A stretch of DNA of 64,000 nucleotides from Eucalyptus grandis (GCF_016545825.1 NC_052619.1:34697803-34761802); one strand, 5' to 3'. Shown: positions 1 through 12,510, counted from the stretch's first letter. The notes: generated from the sequence alone by a model not told the origin. Numbers and translations: made by a program.

Positions 1-990
1 CACTCACCCTAAAAGAAAGCAAAAAGAAGAAATCAAAAACAATTCTTAAAAAGCAATAAAAATTTATACATAAGGGAATGTGCAAGAATCCTTCATCAAT
101 GGCGCTTATAAGGAGGTCATTGAATAGACTTGTGATTCCTTGCAATGCATCGTCAGGGTTCTCCGCCTTTGTAGGTGCTAGATCATCCATGCCACCCCAT
201 CCAATTGGGATAATATCCCAATAATTAATGTAAAAACTAGAGGGAGCTGAATACTTTACATAGTAATCATATTTTCCACTTGGTTGTCCCAAGGTGTCTA
301 TCACTTTTCCCCCCATCCTGCATCATTCTAGCAGGGCCAAGGAACGTCTCATGAAAGGTAGGAGGTAGTGAGTCTTGCCTCATTTGCCCTTGCTTAGGTG
401 GTAATTCTTGCCTTATTTGTCTCCGTCTTCTAGGACTTTCTCAATCTCTTCCATGGTACCCTAATCCAACAAAACGGGACCTCTTAGGGGCTTTAATAGG
501 GTTTTGAATGCCTTGACTCCTTCTTCCAAGACCATAGTTAGGAACAAAGCCATTTTCAACCATCACCCTTTTCACCATAACAACATTTGAAATTTTTGGA
601 GTGGGTGGAGATGAACATTGAGAAACATATATTATGGACACCAACTCAAATGAGTGGTAACTTGATTTGAGTTTGAAATCTGGCTTGACAGAAGGAATAA
701 TAGTCTCATGATAAATTCGACAGTCTTCCTTACCATAGACAGTGACTAGTTTCCTTTTAACCACAAACTTCACACTTTGATGGAGACTTGATGGTACAGC
801 TTCAGCAGTATATATCTAGGGATGACTTAGCAGAAAATCAAATGTGTTGGGGGATGTCTATCTCTTGAAAGGGGATATTGAAAACTACCGACCCTATTTG
901 CATATCAAGGTGGATATCCCCAATCAACTCCTTCTTTTTCTCATCAAAGGCTTGCACAGAGGTCTTCGTAGGATTATTTCACGAAGAATT
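1..990 (-). pseudogene. Ty3/gypsy-type polyprotein fragment (protease end and G-patch region)
   Basis: Read on the minus strand, about 970 to 770 encodes a block resembling the end of a plant retroelement aspartic protease (VQAFDEKK..LIGDIHLDMQIG, then LLSHP-stop-IYTAEAVPSSLHQ). The usual Trp after LLSHP is a TAG at 817-819. The frame stays open from 773 to 441 with KFVVKRKLVTVYG and a G-patch-like stretch (VENGFVPNYGLGRRSQGI). This order (RPWIH-like motif, VKFVV..LVTVYGxED, then GLGxxxQGI) is typical of Ty3/gypsy polyproteins annotated in dicots. Further degraded polyprotein-like sequence continues toward position 1. The catalytic D-[ST]-G part is missing, with homology ending near 970-990, and no LTR was seen. 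It is a dead fragment. Family assignment rests on recognised motifs, not a search. Confidence 0.7.
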
Positions 991-1214
991 GGGAATCTAA
1001 ATACTGCATGAGTTATTAGATATAATTGAGACTTGAAAAATATTTAGAGTGTTTGAGTGACTTAAATGTGATTGTAATTTTTGTTATATTGCTTAATTTA
1101 TAGTGGAATTTATTGATGCTCTTTCCGTGGACACTACAATCGAACCATGTAAATCTAGTGTTTGGATTATTTTCTTGTTCTATTTATTTATTGTTCGATC
1201 GCTCGTTTTCACAA

Positions 1215-1835
1215 CAAAAACACTCCTAGCAAAATTGAGAGCTTGTCTACATCATTAGAAAATACATCAGGGATTAAAACCTTAAACGAGGCTTTTGTTG
1301 GCATCTAGTGGTCGTAGGACGGGACAAAAATTTATAATTTGATAAAGCTTTATGAGGCAAATTTTAGCGAGCATCTAGTAGTCAAGGTTGGCCTGTCGTA
1401 TCCTAAGTTGTGAGTCGTCGCATAAGTTGATCTATGACGATCGACGACATTACAATTTTGAACAATCGATGTGGATGGACTTTTAGGTGATCATAAATGC
1501 AAGATCATCGTCATGAACTTTGAATGTTGACCGGCAGCCCGACCGGCAGCTCGACTGGCAGCCCGACAATTAATATGTACATCATAAACGAAACAAGGCC
1601 ATGTCGACTGACCTTACTTTTATGTGTTCGCCCATTTATAGAAATGGTGTGACTCATTGACGCCAAAGATGACACGAACCTTAGCAGTCCCAGTCTTTTT
1701 CCTTCGTGCTAGTAAGCTCGACCTCCTAAATCCTACTTTCATTTGAATTCGCCTTCTTAAAAGCACTGATCCAACTAACATTCTCTCATCTAGTTAAACC
1801 CATGCATCCCCCAAATAGAGTTTCAAGCAAAGCGA
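1215..1835 (+). repeat. Dispersed repeat copy 1 (flanks oxygenase gene)
   Basis: This copy runs from the 'gagagcttgtctacatca' motif through 'cccatgcatcccccaaa'. It is clearly similar, in the same orientation, to 5165-5865 along most of its length. Shared blocks include 'gcatctag.ggtcgt.ggacgggac', 'gacattacaattt', 'tgacgccaaagatgac', 'cagtcccagtcttttt' and 'ctaacattctctc'. The unit has no open reading frame. It could be an old non-autonomous element or flanking DNA of a tandemly duplicated gene. Confidence 0.75.
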
Positions 1836-1869
1836 GACGGGAATCACTAATGTGGATATCGGCCATCTT

Positions 1870-2115
1870 ACATAGCACGGTCAACATTGACATAAAATCA
1901 TTTTTAATAGTACTTTTTTAGAGTTTTTCTTTTTCTTTTGTTTTTCCTTTTTCTCTTATCTTCTATTTTTCTCCTTAACTTTTTAATTTCATTTTCTCTT
2001 CCTTTCTTTTCTTTCTTCTTTTTCCGTTTTTCTCTCCCCTAGCCATCATCAAGCCTCAAGGTCGTCGGCCTTGAGTGAGGGTCACCCTTGTCTAGGCTGA
2101 TGAGAGCAGCTTTTC
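1870..2115 (+). repeat. Half of a T-arm hairpin-like element
   Basis: 'catagcacggtcaacattga' is followed by a T/C-rich arm of roughly 120 bp and a core 'agccatcatcaagcctcaag..ggccttgag'. The start resembles the inverted right end of the element at 28540-28925, and the core resembles its core ('accatcattagacctcaag'). The matching A-rich arm is absent here, so this looks like a truncated copy of the same non-autonomous family. Inferred from eye alignment only. Confidence 0.4.
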
Positions 2116-2396
2116 ACTTACATGGATGATACAAGAAGCTTATTTTATAAGCATATTTATAAGCATGCATTACCACCTCTTTGTTGACCGACTTAGACAT
2201 TTAGATAACAACTAGACATTCATTTGCTATTCAAGATTTTCTCAGCCAATATTGACTGACATTGGATGTTCGCGGTGTTGTCAAGCAGCACTTCTCGACA
2301 AAATTCAGCCACCGCCGAAGACTTTTTACAGCCTGGCATTTCTTGCTTCCCATGGGGCTATAGAATTTTACACAAAAATAGGTAAACAATTCAACA

Positions 2397-2745
2397 TTTT
2401 CTGAACTCTACCAGCAAATCGAGAGCTTGTCCACACCAATAGAAAATAAACCTTGAATGAGGTTTTTGCTGACATCAATCAGCCGTGGGACGGGAGGATT
2501 ATAACTTAATCTTACAAAATTTTACGAGACATTTTAGTGAGCATCTAGTTATCAAGATTGGTCTGTTGTCTCAAGTTATGTTACTGCATAAATTGATAAC
2601 AATGATTGATGACATTACAATTCTAAAACGATTATTCTGTAGCTATATTTATTTCAATCTACTTGAAAACCACAACCATACTGAGTTCTTGCGTACACAT
2701 TTCGCACTCCTTTCACTTATTTAGGGTATAAAACTAGCACTCAAT
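2397..2745 (+). repeat. Dispersed repeat copy 2 (partial)
   Basis: It begins with 'agcaaatcgagagcttgtcc' and matches the first half of the copies at 1215 and 5165: 'aggtttttgctgacatc', 'gggacggga', 'gagcatctagttatcaag', 'gacattacaattct' and 'accacaaccatactgag'. It stops about 50 bp before the stop codon of the oxygenase gene, so the gene is bracketed by direct repeats. Confidence 0.7.
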
Positions 2746-2796
2746 TTCATGCCATGGACACCAACATGCGTCCTATACAGCAAATTCTGGAATAAG

Positions 2797-4838
2797 TCAA
2801 ATTTTCAGTTCCTCGAGCGAATTCTTTCCTTTCTGGAAGCACTCGTAGTTGAAAGCAGCAAAGTTCCTGACATTTCTATACAACCTTGGGCTACTGTGGT
2901 GGACTAATTGATCGAGCGGTCCGATCTCTTTCTCTGCTTCTGGCTCATCGAGCATAGCGACCGACATTCTCAACTTGTTCCCGTTTGTCAATACCCTGTG
3001 CAAGGGGCTCTTGAACATTCCATTTGTCATTACCTGCAAATATTGTCGCCAATCATATCCATTGACATACTAAAGACTGATATGTAAGAGAGCTTGCGCA
3101 ACATGTGTATATGATAGGTCAAACTAATTAATACTTATGGGCTGATCGTTTAACATATTCTATGCCTATATTTAATCAAATGAATAAATAGAGCGACGAT
3201 CACTTCCACAGAAAGTAAAGCATATAGTTGCTCAAATGATGTCCATTGTTACATACGCCTAGGTTTGCGTTTTTAGACCCTACTGATGTAACTTTCCGGA
3301 TGTTTTTGTTACATTGATGCAGAATGCATACCTGCATCAGACCGCCCAGATTGATGACGAGAGCGTGGGGAATAACGGGAACTGTGTGCCACTCGCCATC
3401 TGTCAGGACTTGGAGGCCTTCCACTTCTTTGTCCTGCAAAAGAATTGTGATTGTGGATCTGTCTAAATGAGGTTTGACGCCCAGAACTTCAGCCCCGGAG
3501 CACGGCGGGTAGAAGTTGATCCTTGTTTCCAATACTGGCTGGTCTCCAAACTGGTTCAAGAAGCTGTTCTCTTCTAACTCAAGCGACCTGGCCATCGCCT
3601 TAGAAAGATCATTCATCACTGATCTTATCTTGAGAGCATACTCATGCAAGGTTTTACTGTCAATAAGAAATAGAAGAAAGAATGAACACATTCAAATCAC
3701 TGTATATAACATCATAATGGAAATAAGCAGTTGTGCCAAATCATGCTATTGCTGTTAGGCTTGCAGATTTCACATCTTACATCTCCAGACTTTTGGGTAG
3801 GTTATTCTTTGTGTATCTCTAATTTAATGGAACCACATGATCACTTCTTTCGAAACAATATTTTTGGATGGTGCTGTTCTTGTGAAATCATGTTGAATTA
3901 GCAAGGAATTCCCATAGAGAAACAGCAGCTTTTCATTTTACGTGAGTATATACGACTGCAACTTGGGTACATGAAGCAGAAATTTGGCAATTGCATGTAA
4001 ACATACCCAAAATCGGCAGGATTTTCAGGCCAAAGATTCATTTTCCTTTGATCTTCGGGAAATACTCTAAGTAACAAGCGGTAGCAACAGGTTTTGACTT
4101 GGTTATCAGATACAACCAAGTCATCTCCATAACCATAAGCCTCATTTGGAGATCGTGAATATTTCTGTTTCTCTTCAACTGGCAATGCAAAGAACTGTCG
4201 AGCAACTTCACGCATTTTGTCAAGACATTCAACTGATATTCCGTGTCCAGTGGCCTGAAATTTAGGAAACTATGTTCAACTTGAAGGCTCTAGCATATTT
4301 TTATGGGGAAAAAACAGCTGCCAAAACCTAATATTGATGAAAACATATCTCGACAATTCGTTTGCATAAGAAAATGAGAACCATGGAAACTCAATAATGG
4401 GCGAAAGAGGGTGTGGGAAATCTAACTCAAGACTTCCTGAGCATGCAACGACTCTGCAACTATTTGTTTTAAATGTTAAGCAGTCAGACTACAATTTATA
4501 AGTCAATTGTATAGCAATATGAAGCAAACCAACAGGAATCAGCCACCCAAAGTAGAGAAGCTTTTTTTCCCTCTGCACTAAAATATAGAGAAGCCGAAAA
4601 AGGAGCAACCATCACTGAAAAGAACCAGGTTTCAGTAAAAAAAAAACATAAAAAACAAAAAACAAAAAAGCTGAAAAATGGAAAATCGGCCGAAACATAT
4701 TGCAGAGTTAGAAACCTGGAAGCATCCACAAGAGCTGAGAATTGATCTGAGTTTCTGAAGTTCATCTTCTGAGGACAGAAGGCTGATATCAATCACTGGG
4801 AATGTCACGGGAACATCACTGTCTGTTTCATAAACCAT
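2797..4838 (-). CDS. 2-oxoglutarate/Fe(II)-dependent dioxygenase, SRG1-like (4 exons)
   Basis: Exons on the minus strand are 4838-4716, 4254-4007, 3656-3332 and 3033-2797. All introns are GT-AG, phases join cleanly, and the product is 310 aa. The first exon carries VTFPVIDISLLSS and ends at CGCFQ. The second has VAxQFFALPVEEKQKYS and VFPEDQRKMNLWPENP. The third has the conserved NFYPPC and the Fe ligands in PHLD (H187, D189). The fourth has SPLHRV (H244) and RMS (R254, S256), the 2-oxoglutarate-binding pair. All catalytic residues are therefore present, and the enzyme should be a cytosolic hydroxylase or demethylase of the DOXC class; its substrate cannot be told. Odd points: it lacks the roughly 40-50 N-terminal residues usual in SRG1-type proteins, although the start ATG is the first after a good TATA box and has a favourable context (A at -3, G at +4). 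INLGGLM also replaces the common NLGD/NVGD. It is intact and probably expressed. Confidence 0.88.
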
Positions 4839-4950
4839 CGTAAGTTCTACTCTGAGGGGGAGAGGGACACAGAGAGATAGAGAGAGAGAGACCTTGGCCT
4901 TGCTTCTTGGTGTTTTGATTTCGATGAGAAAGAGTTGGGGAGAAGGAGCT

Positions 4951-4958
4951 TATTTATA
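4951..4958 (-). promoter_or_regulatory. TATA box of the oxygenase gene
   Basis: TATAAATA on the minus strand lies about 115 bp upstream of the ATG at 4838. A CT-rich leader (GA-rich on the plus strand, about 4867-4892) lies between. The spacing supports a single short 5' leader and argues against a missing upstream coding exon. Confidence 0.6.
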
Positions 4959-5164
4959 CTCGTCTTGAATGATGTTCAAAAACTTCAGACCGGCAAAAAG
5001 ATACCGTTTCTCACTCTCAATGTTCCATATGTGGAGGAACACAAGGGACCCAGTTGCTCCCTAACCTTGAATTCATTATCTTGGAAACATCAGCGCATGT
5101 GAAGAGTGAACTTTTTGTGGATAGACATCAACACTTCGCCTCTCTTTTCATGCTTCTTAAGGTT

Positions 5165-5865
5165 CAGAACACTCCCAGCAAATTGAGAGCTTGTCTACAT
5201 CAATAGGAACATCAGATTTAAAACCTTGACTGAGGTTTCTGCCAACATCTAGCGGTCGTGGGATGGGACGAAAATATATTATTAGATAAAGCTATATAAT
5301 GAAATTTTACAAGGCAAGTTTTAGCAAGCATCTAGTTGTCAAGGTCGGCCTGTTTAGTTCATGATGACGACTGATGACATTACAATTCTGAAACAATTAT
5401 TCTGCGGCTATTTTCATTTAATCTTCTTGGAGACCACAACCATACTGAGCCAATGTGTTCATTGATTGTTTCTCAACAATCAATGTAACAATCAATGTGA
5501 ACGGACTTTCAAGCAAGCATAAACGCAAAATCATCGTCGTGTAAGTGGATAAGATTAATTGAAGTGAAGTTCTTACGTTGACCCGTAGAAGAGTGTGTTC
5601 CGACAAGGAACCTTGCTTTTCTGTGTTCGCACATTTACGGACATGGCGTAAATAATTGACGCCAGAGATGACTCGAAACCCAGCAGTCCCAGTCTTTTTC
5701 TCTCATCCTAGTAAGCTTGAACCCCTGATTAGAAATTCTACTTCGATTTGAACTCTCTCTTTTAAAACCATACCTTCAATTATTCGTCCCTTCCTCTCAC
5801 CGATCCACCTAACATTCTCTCTCCTAATTAAACACATGCATCCCCCAGAACCCTCATCATCCTTC
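5165..5865 (+). repeat. Dispersed repeat copy 3
   Basis: This is the longest copy of the repeat also at 1215-1835 and 2397-2745, in the same orientation. It begins about 200 bp upstream of the oxygenase TATA box. It keeps segments found only in copy 2 ('ccacaaccatactgag') and segments found only in copy 1 ('cagtcccagtcttttt', 'acatgcatcccccaga'), so it is closest to the full unit. Confidence 0.75.
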
Positions 5866-8208
5866 TCAGCAGTATAGATTCGCCGTCTCCCCCCATTTTC
5901 TTCACTCCACACACGCAAGATCTGTGCACAAACACATCCCATCGCATTTTTGAAACTCCCAAAAAAAAATTAAAAAAAGAAGGGGGGGAAGAGGATTAAG
6001 AAAGAAAGTAAAGATAAATGGGGTATGCCACTAAATGAGCGATGTGTCGTGTGTAGAAGAGCATTCCTCTTAATTCTGATCCGCGTATTGACTTTTGATT
6101 ATAAAACTAAGCCACTTGGTTTTGCTCTCTTTCGTTTGACATTAACCATGTTTTCGGTGTCGAATTTTTGAGATATTTATAGATATAAATTTTGTCCCTC
6201 AGCTTCTTAAATTTTGCATTATCCTCCAATTTTGTGAAAAGGGTAATCTTTTGGTCCTTTCTTTCGACTCACTTGTCAGCCATTTTGACAACTATAGAAA
6301 AAAGGAGATTATCACGAGGCCTATATGAACTAAAGCCTTTTGTCTCGGCAATTGTTCAATCGTAAGATGAGACAACTGCCAAATTTAGTGGAATTATTCA
6401 ATTAATATGAGAGGCATGGGAAAAATAGTGAAATACAAAATAAAAGTTGGAAAGTTTTGCACAAAATCTTAAATCATATTCAAGCATAAAATTTGGTATG
6501 ATATATGGCTTTCCGCCCCCAAATGATGCTTCTAATTTCTGAGCTTTTTTCTTCAAGAGTTTGATAAGAGGCATGCAATGAAGGTTTACAAACTTTGATG
6601 ATCCATGTAAATTGACACAATTTTCTTTGTTATTTAAACAAGCCCACAAACTCAATTGTCTAGTATGTAAGTCCCATTATATACTTTCTTAATTCATTAT
6701 TCTTACTCTAAAATGTTGAGAGTTATTCTACAAAAGCTGACGCTGAAAGTGCTCATCCTCCGTGTATTTATCTGTTCTTGTAGCTATTAATTAATAAAAA
6801 TAAACGGATAAATAAGCATAAGAACAACAAAACATCCTCCGGAGAATTCAGTTGACTTGCAGCAGATCTTCGCTATATTACAACTATGAAGTTTAAGAAA
6901 AAATTAAAATATAGGGACTTAAAAAAAATACACCTATTGAAATGATTTTCTTTTATAAAAAATAATTACAGCATGAAAAAAGAATTACAGCTTCTATTTG
7001 AAATGAGTTGTACTTAAACATCAGAAAACAACTCTTTTGACTTCATTTATTTTACGAGAAGAAATGAAAGTATTCCATTTGAATCGATATTCCCCTTCTT
7101 TTTTTATGTCATGAATACTTAATGTGGGACGATGCTTTGTTCTTCTTCTAGCTTTGACCTTTTGCAGTTTGATTAACAAAAGCGAGGAAGGGGATGAACT
7201 CGATCTTACTGCATTCGTTGCAGATGAGCTACTCTATTTACGTTTTTCTTAGGTAATCGTTTACTTCCCAAATGTAATAAAACGATAATGTATTATCTTC
7301 CTAGTTAGTCGAGTATTATTGTCTTGATCAAACCTAAAATAGAAATATAATATTGTCTTAATGGCAAAAATGAAAAAGTAGAGTCTCGCGGCATCCAACA
7401 GCCCCACGAGTAGGCAGTAGAGTCCGTGAAGTATGTATTGCTCATATATTTCTATTTATAGAAATGTGAATAGAGTTGAACAATCAATCATCTCACCTAG
7501 TAATTCTCTAACGCGAGAGGATCTTTCAAGTACTGTGCAAAGGCATTTTTTTGCTTAAGGTTATGTTGTCTTTATTAGAAGGTTAAAGAGAGACAAACAT
7601 GTTCTTCTTCGTTGCTATAGGAAGATAATTATTGTAATCGACATAATTGTCATTATTCCATGTAATGATTCATGAAGGCAAAGATAATTTTTCATGTAAT
7701 AATGTTTTAGGAAGCATTTTCTTTTGAATTTGCATTATAACTATAGATGTTTAGACTTTTTAATGTATTAACTTTGTCTTTTTTAAATAAAAAAATATGT
7801 AAAACATCTTTTAAAAATATTTCAATGATGCCATAAAAATAAATAAAACTATCGAATTCCATGAATAAAATAAAAGTCTAGTAGTCAAGATATACAAACC
7901 GTATTGTAATTACAAACATTAAAGTTATTATAGAACCAAATGCATTCATTAAAACAAGTAGATGAATCTTTTCGCTCTTATTTGTACTTAGCTTAAATTT
8001 AGAATAACAGTTTTCTAGTGCAAAATAAAAAAAATAAAAATAAACGAGTAGCTCATTAAAACAATAACTAGATGGTTATCTGCTAAATACACTAATTCTT
8101 AAAAAAAAAAAGGAGGGACATTAATTTCATCCATAAGGGAGAAAACAGAAAATGAAGAAACCGAAAAAGAAAGAAAAAGAGATAAGAAATAATCTCTCAT
8201 CGAGTAGT
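5866..8208. other. AT-rich intergenic DNA
   Basis: There is no coding exon, RNA gene or well-delimited repeat that I can support. The stretch has many A/T runs. Short open frames in it (for example 6398-6655 minus) have no recognisable motif or splice context. Confidence 0.5.
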
Positions 8209-8224
8209 CCCACATTTGAATTCT
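8209..8224 (+). repeat. Probable target-site duplication, left of the old LINE
   Basis: 'cccacatttgaattc' here, just before a T-rich stretch that would be the inverted poly-A tail, matches 'cccacatttaacttc' at 26235-26249 except for two bases. An old LINE duplication with two mutations is the simplest reading. Without the nest structure this short match alone would be weak. Confidence 0.45.
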
Positions 8225-8279
8225 TCTTTTTTCTTGGTCGAAAGGATAATTTCATTACTAACTCATAGCCGTTCCACAA

Positions 8280-10855
8280 CTTAATCTAGAGTCAATACAT
8301 AATAAATTCCATAGTGGGCGAGGGGGGTCGCGTAGTCAATATTTCGTTAGTGATTCGTCCCGATGAGTTTTGGCTATCCAATTCGCGGGTTGGTTGGCCT
8401 CTCTTGGCACATAGGTGACTTGGGCCTTGGAAGTTGGCTCAACATAGCCATGCATTCTTCAATGATCCATTGCTCTATCCATGGACTTGCCGCTCAGCCC
8501 ATCACCAGTTCCACTAGAAATAAGCAGTCAGTTTGTACATTATTTTTTTTTTAGTCGGTTTGTACTTCAGTTACCCAGTTTGAGATGTGTACTTCCTTCG
8601 TTCCACAAGTCGCATCACCACAATGTTGAGAGCTAGGGTTTTTGACTGGAAGGCTGAATCGGCGTTGATCTCTTTTGCAAATTTGTGTATGATGATGCCC
8701 TTTGAGTTCCGACATACGCCCGCCATCGCGTCGGATCTCCATTCGTTCAGCCAGGAACCATCTACGTTGTATGTTAGCTTGCCGCGCTCTGGAAGACTAT
8801 CTCGCAGGTACGGATTTGGTTCTTTATCCCCGATATGATGTTTTCAGGTTCCATCTGTCAAATAGCCTCCTCTTAACCTTCACCTCTTCAATTATGGCTA
8901 TCGGTCTCGGTTGATCCCCTCTAAAGACCCTTGTGTTGCGCTGTTTCTAGATCTGCCATAGATTACCGCCGATCAGTTCCTATGTATGGTGGTCTTCACG
9001 TGCGCTGAAGGCCTCGAACAACCATTTTTCTATTCATGTAACTTCCTCAGGAGAGGTAGATAGCCTCAATATTGGGTTTGACCAGATTTGTTATGTCCAT
9101 TTTAAGAGTAGGAAGAGGTGCTTCGGTGTCTCTAATGTTTGGCGACAGATGGGGCATAGTGGATCAAGTACCACCTTTCACTTGTATAGATTTTCCTGTG
9201 TTGGGAGGGTGTTTGTACATAAGCTCCATGTGAAGATTTTTATATTTGGTGGAATGTTTAGATGCCAAATCATATTCCATAGCTTCTTGGGAGGTTGGTA
9301 AGATGAGGATGCCTGGGTTTTGTTGCTATGTGTCTCTGCATTGTGAATGGTATTATAATCGCTTTTCACCGTATATATTTGTGAGCTTGTCTTGTCCCAC
9401 ATGAGCTTATCTTTCGTCATGGTTGGGTTCAGGGGGTCGCAAGAATTCCGTTGACTAGAGCTTCATCAAATAGGCTAGACAGTTTTTGCTTATTTTACTG
9501 TCTGGATGTTGGGTCAATTAGTTCAACCACGTAGTGAGGTTTGCCTAGATTTATAGGACCGCCAATTGTCTTCTCTAACCTTGATATACTCCCCATCTCC
9601 CATAGACTAGGTGAGTTGCTGCTCCAAAACTTCCCCTTCAAAGAGTAGACTATGCCAGCCCCATGATGGTTTAGATCCTTTTTGTACCTTAAGAAATACT
9701 TCAGAGGGGTAGTATAAACCTTTCAGCACTTTTTACAATAAGGTTGAAGGATCTTGTATGAGCCTCCAAGCCTACTTTACCAGCATTGCCTTATTGAAAG
9801 TTTTTAAAACCAAGGCCTCCACAGTCTTTTCTGATTTTCAGTACCTCCCATCTCTTCCAATGGATGCCAGTCTTCTTTTGACTACTCCTCCACCAGAATG
9901 TCGCTATCTTATGTTCTATTGCTCATTAAATCAACACTAGGATTTTGAAGATTGACATAGTATACCAAGGTAGTTCTTGCACCACCGTTTTGATTAGTAT
10001 CTCCTTCCCTGCTTTTGTTATAAGGTTTTTTTTTCCACCCTTCAAGTTTCATGTTAACCCATGCTAGGATCCACGCGAACATGCCTTTCTTTGATTTACC
10101 CCAATCCGATGGGATTCCTAGGTATTTTCCTGTTTTTTCAATGATGGGAACCCATAATTCTTCTGATGTACTCCTACTTAAATGCTGTGGACAGCAGATA
10201 CTAAAGAAGATACCTGATATGTGTAGGTTGATGGCTTGGCCTGACATGTGACAATATTAATTTAAAAGGCATGCTAAGTTTTGACATTCCTTTCTAGTGC
10301 CATCCAAAAAAAATATAGCATCATCTGTAAAAAGTAGATGAGAGAGTGTAGGGCAGTTTCTATTCAATCTAATTCCCTTCAATTTGCCTTCCCATAATGC
10401 CTTATGTATAAGCATAGACAGAGCATTAGTCATAATAATGAATAGGTAGGGAGAGAGAAGGTTTCCTTGCCTGATGCCTTGGGTTGGTTTAAATTCTTGG
10501 AGAGTTTCTCCGTTAACTATTATGTTGAATGTGACGTTGGAGATGCAAGTTTTGACCAAGGAAACCCAATGATCGTTGAAACCCATCTTTGTCATACATT
10601 GGCAGAGAAAATCACACTCGACTCAATCGAATGCCTTCTGCATGTCTAGTTTTAGGACCACTTGAAACTTCCTTTTTTTTCCCCTTATCCTAAACTAGTG
10701 CAGCACATCTTGGACTATAAAGATGTTGTCTTGAATTTGTCTTCCACTAATGAAGGCATTTTGCTCCTGTTCTATCACCTCTAAGAGCCATAGCTTTAAT
10801 CGATTAGCCATAACTTTTGATATAATCTTGTAGCTAAAATTGCATAGATTGATAG
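8280..10855 (-). pseudogene. Old LINE ORF2, 3' part: reverse transcriptase, zf-RVT, RNase H
   Basis: From 10855 downward on the minus strand come NLCNFSYKIISKVMANRLK, then a reverse-transcriptase palm block (GIRQGNLLSPYLF and LLFTDDAIFF, where the catalytic DD is kept but FADD is FTDD), then GKYLGIPSDWGKSKKG. Near 9420-9178 there is a zinc-binding-region remnant (MIWHLNIPPNIKIFTWSLC). An RNase H domain begins near 8790 (TYNVDGSW) and continues through TDCLFLVEL and EQWIIEECMAMLSQLP to WIAKTHRDESLTKY near 8330. The end ..SCGTAMS-stop near 8265 is followed by a short T/A tail. Several stops and frameshifts interrupt it. Confidence 0.8.
10851..10855 (+). repeat. 5-bp target-site duplication GATAG (left)
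   Basis: GATAG directly precedes TGTTGACACC at 10856. The same GATAG follows the element end at 23050. Removing everything from 10856 to 23055 restores the LINE reading frame. Confidence 0.85.
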
Positions 10856-11039
10856 TGTTGACACCTGATTTTTAGTCGATGTATCATTAAAAGGTAAAAA
10901 AAGAGATTTGGATTTTTGATCGCGACGGAACCCCATTTCTTGACAAAAAAAATAAAAATGCCATTTTTGCCATTTTTTATTTCTTTCTTTTACATTATTA
11001 TTTTTAATTAATTTCTAGTTTATTTCAATAAAAACTCGA

Positions 11040-11310
11040 AAAGTCAAATTGTTGACTTTTTGGTCAATCCTTTGACCAAAAGTCAATCCCGGGTCAAATT
11101 TGACTTTTTGCCCAAACAAATGCCATTTAACCTTAATTTCACTATCGTCAAATTAATTTCTCGAAAATTCAAATATTTGACCAAAAAATTAACATTTTAT
11201 GAAAAGTCAACTAGAGGGTTGACTTTTGGTCAAACCTTTAACTTTAAAAAAAAAAAACTTGAAAAATCCACAAAAACATTTCTTTTGATATCAACTTGAC
11301 TTTTTGTCGA
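11040..11310 (+). promoter_or_regulatory. Dense TTGAC/GTCAA (W-box core) cluster in the putative U3
   Basis: About 13 TTGAC or GTCAA cores lie within roughly 270 bp, several as facing pairs such as 'ttgactttttggtcaa'. TTGAC is the core bound by WRKY factors. The cluster sits about 1.2-1.5 kb upstream of the TATA-like box at 12503 inside the LTR-type insertion. Binding is inferred from motif only. Confidence 0.4.
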
Positions 11311-12502
11311 AAATTTCACAAAATTCGATCAAAAACCTTGATTTCTAAAATTTTCAGTTTTAGGTTCTAAATCATCCAAAAATAAAATTACTTTTATTCT
11401 AGTCATAATTAGGCGTAGTTCCTTTTTCGACATTTGGTTTAGGGATTATTTTAAATTGGCTTGTGCATTCAATTTTGAGAATTGCTGGATCAAAAAGCGA
11501 ATTGCCGTTTTGAATCCTAATTATGAAACCAAAATCGATCATTTATAACTTACAAACCAAAGATTATTTCTCACTCATTTATTTAAGATAAGTCCAAATC
11601 CAAAATCGATTTTGAGAAATTCACATAAGAACTCATCCCATGCAATTAAGTTTCAATTGTCAAAATTCGAATTGACCCATTCATAGTTATGGTTTGATAT
11701 CATAAATCTAGGTCAAATTTTGATATTAGGCTTAGATCCATTTTTTACCTAAGCTCGAGTGCTTTAATTCAAGGTCAATTTGAATGCGATAAGTGATCTT
11801 GCACATGGGCAGTTCATAAGATAGGACAATTGTGTCACTAATTGAATTCAATTTTAGTTCATTTGCAATTTTATCCATTGAATTGCAAATTTAACCATTT
11901 TAGCCTTTTAAGCCCAATTCAAAGCACCTATGGTTTTGACTCTTTATTTTTCACGATAATCATTCAATTAGTTCAATATAAGACCCCTAGATCACATTCA
12001 TAAGGTTTGATTAGCTTAATTGTACCTTAATTGGCCAATTTCTTCTAAGGTAAAATTCCTTTCCAATTTGGTCATATAAATTTTGGACTCAGGGGTCCCA
12101 AGTAGACGAAACAGCGGAATTGGACCAACCAATTAAGAACCAATCAAAAACGGCAAAATCGGACCAAACCGGTTTGACCAACCGCCGATAGTATCGGCCC
12201 AGTTCTTGACCTCCAACGACAGGTTCTGGGATCCTCTTAGTGTCAATTTCACTTCTACAACTTCAATTTCTCGAAATTTAACGGGTTGACTCTCGAATTT
12301 CGTCAAATTGCAAATTAACTCTTAATCGAACATTTCAACACAATTCTCGGTTTTGACTCGGGTTTTTGCAAATCAAACCTACTAGATCAATTACCCAATA
12401 CCTCGAGATCATGATAAAGCCTTTGAAATTGATTTTTAATCATTGGATCAAAATTTCAACTATCGGATTGAACCAACAGTCGAAATTGCTTAATTTGGGG
12501 AA

Positions 12503-12510
12503 TATATAAA
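12503..12510 (+). promoter_or_regulatory. TATA-like box of the LTR-type insertion
   Basis: TATATAAA is followed about 50 bp later by a (TC)10 tract at 12561-12580. This is the usual look of a plant core promoter with a CT-rich leader. If real it would mark the U3/R border of a plus-oriented LTR. Confidence 0.4.
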
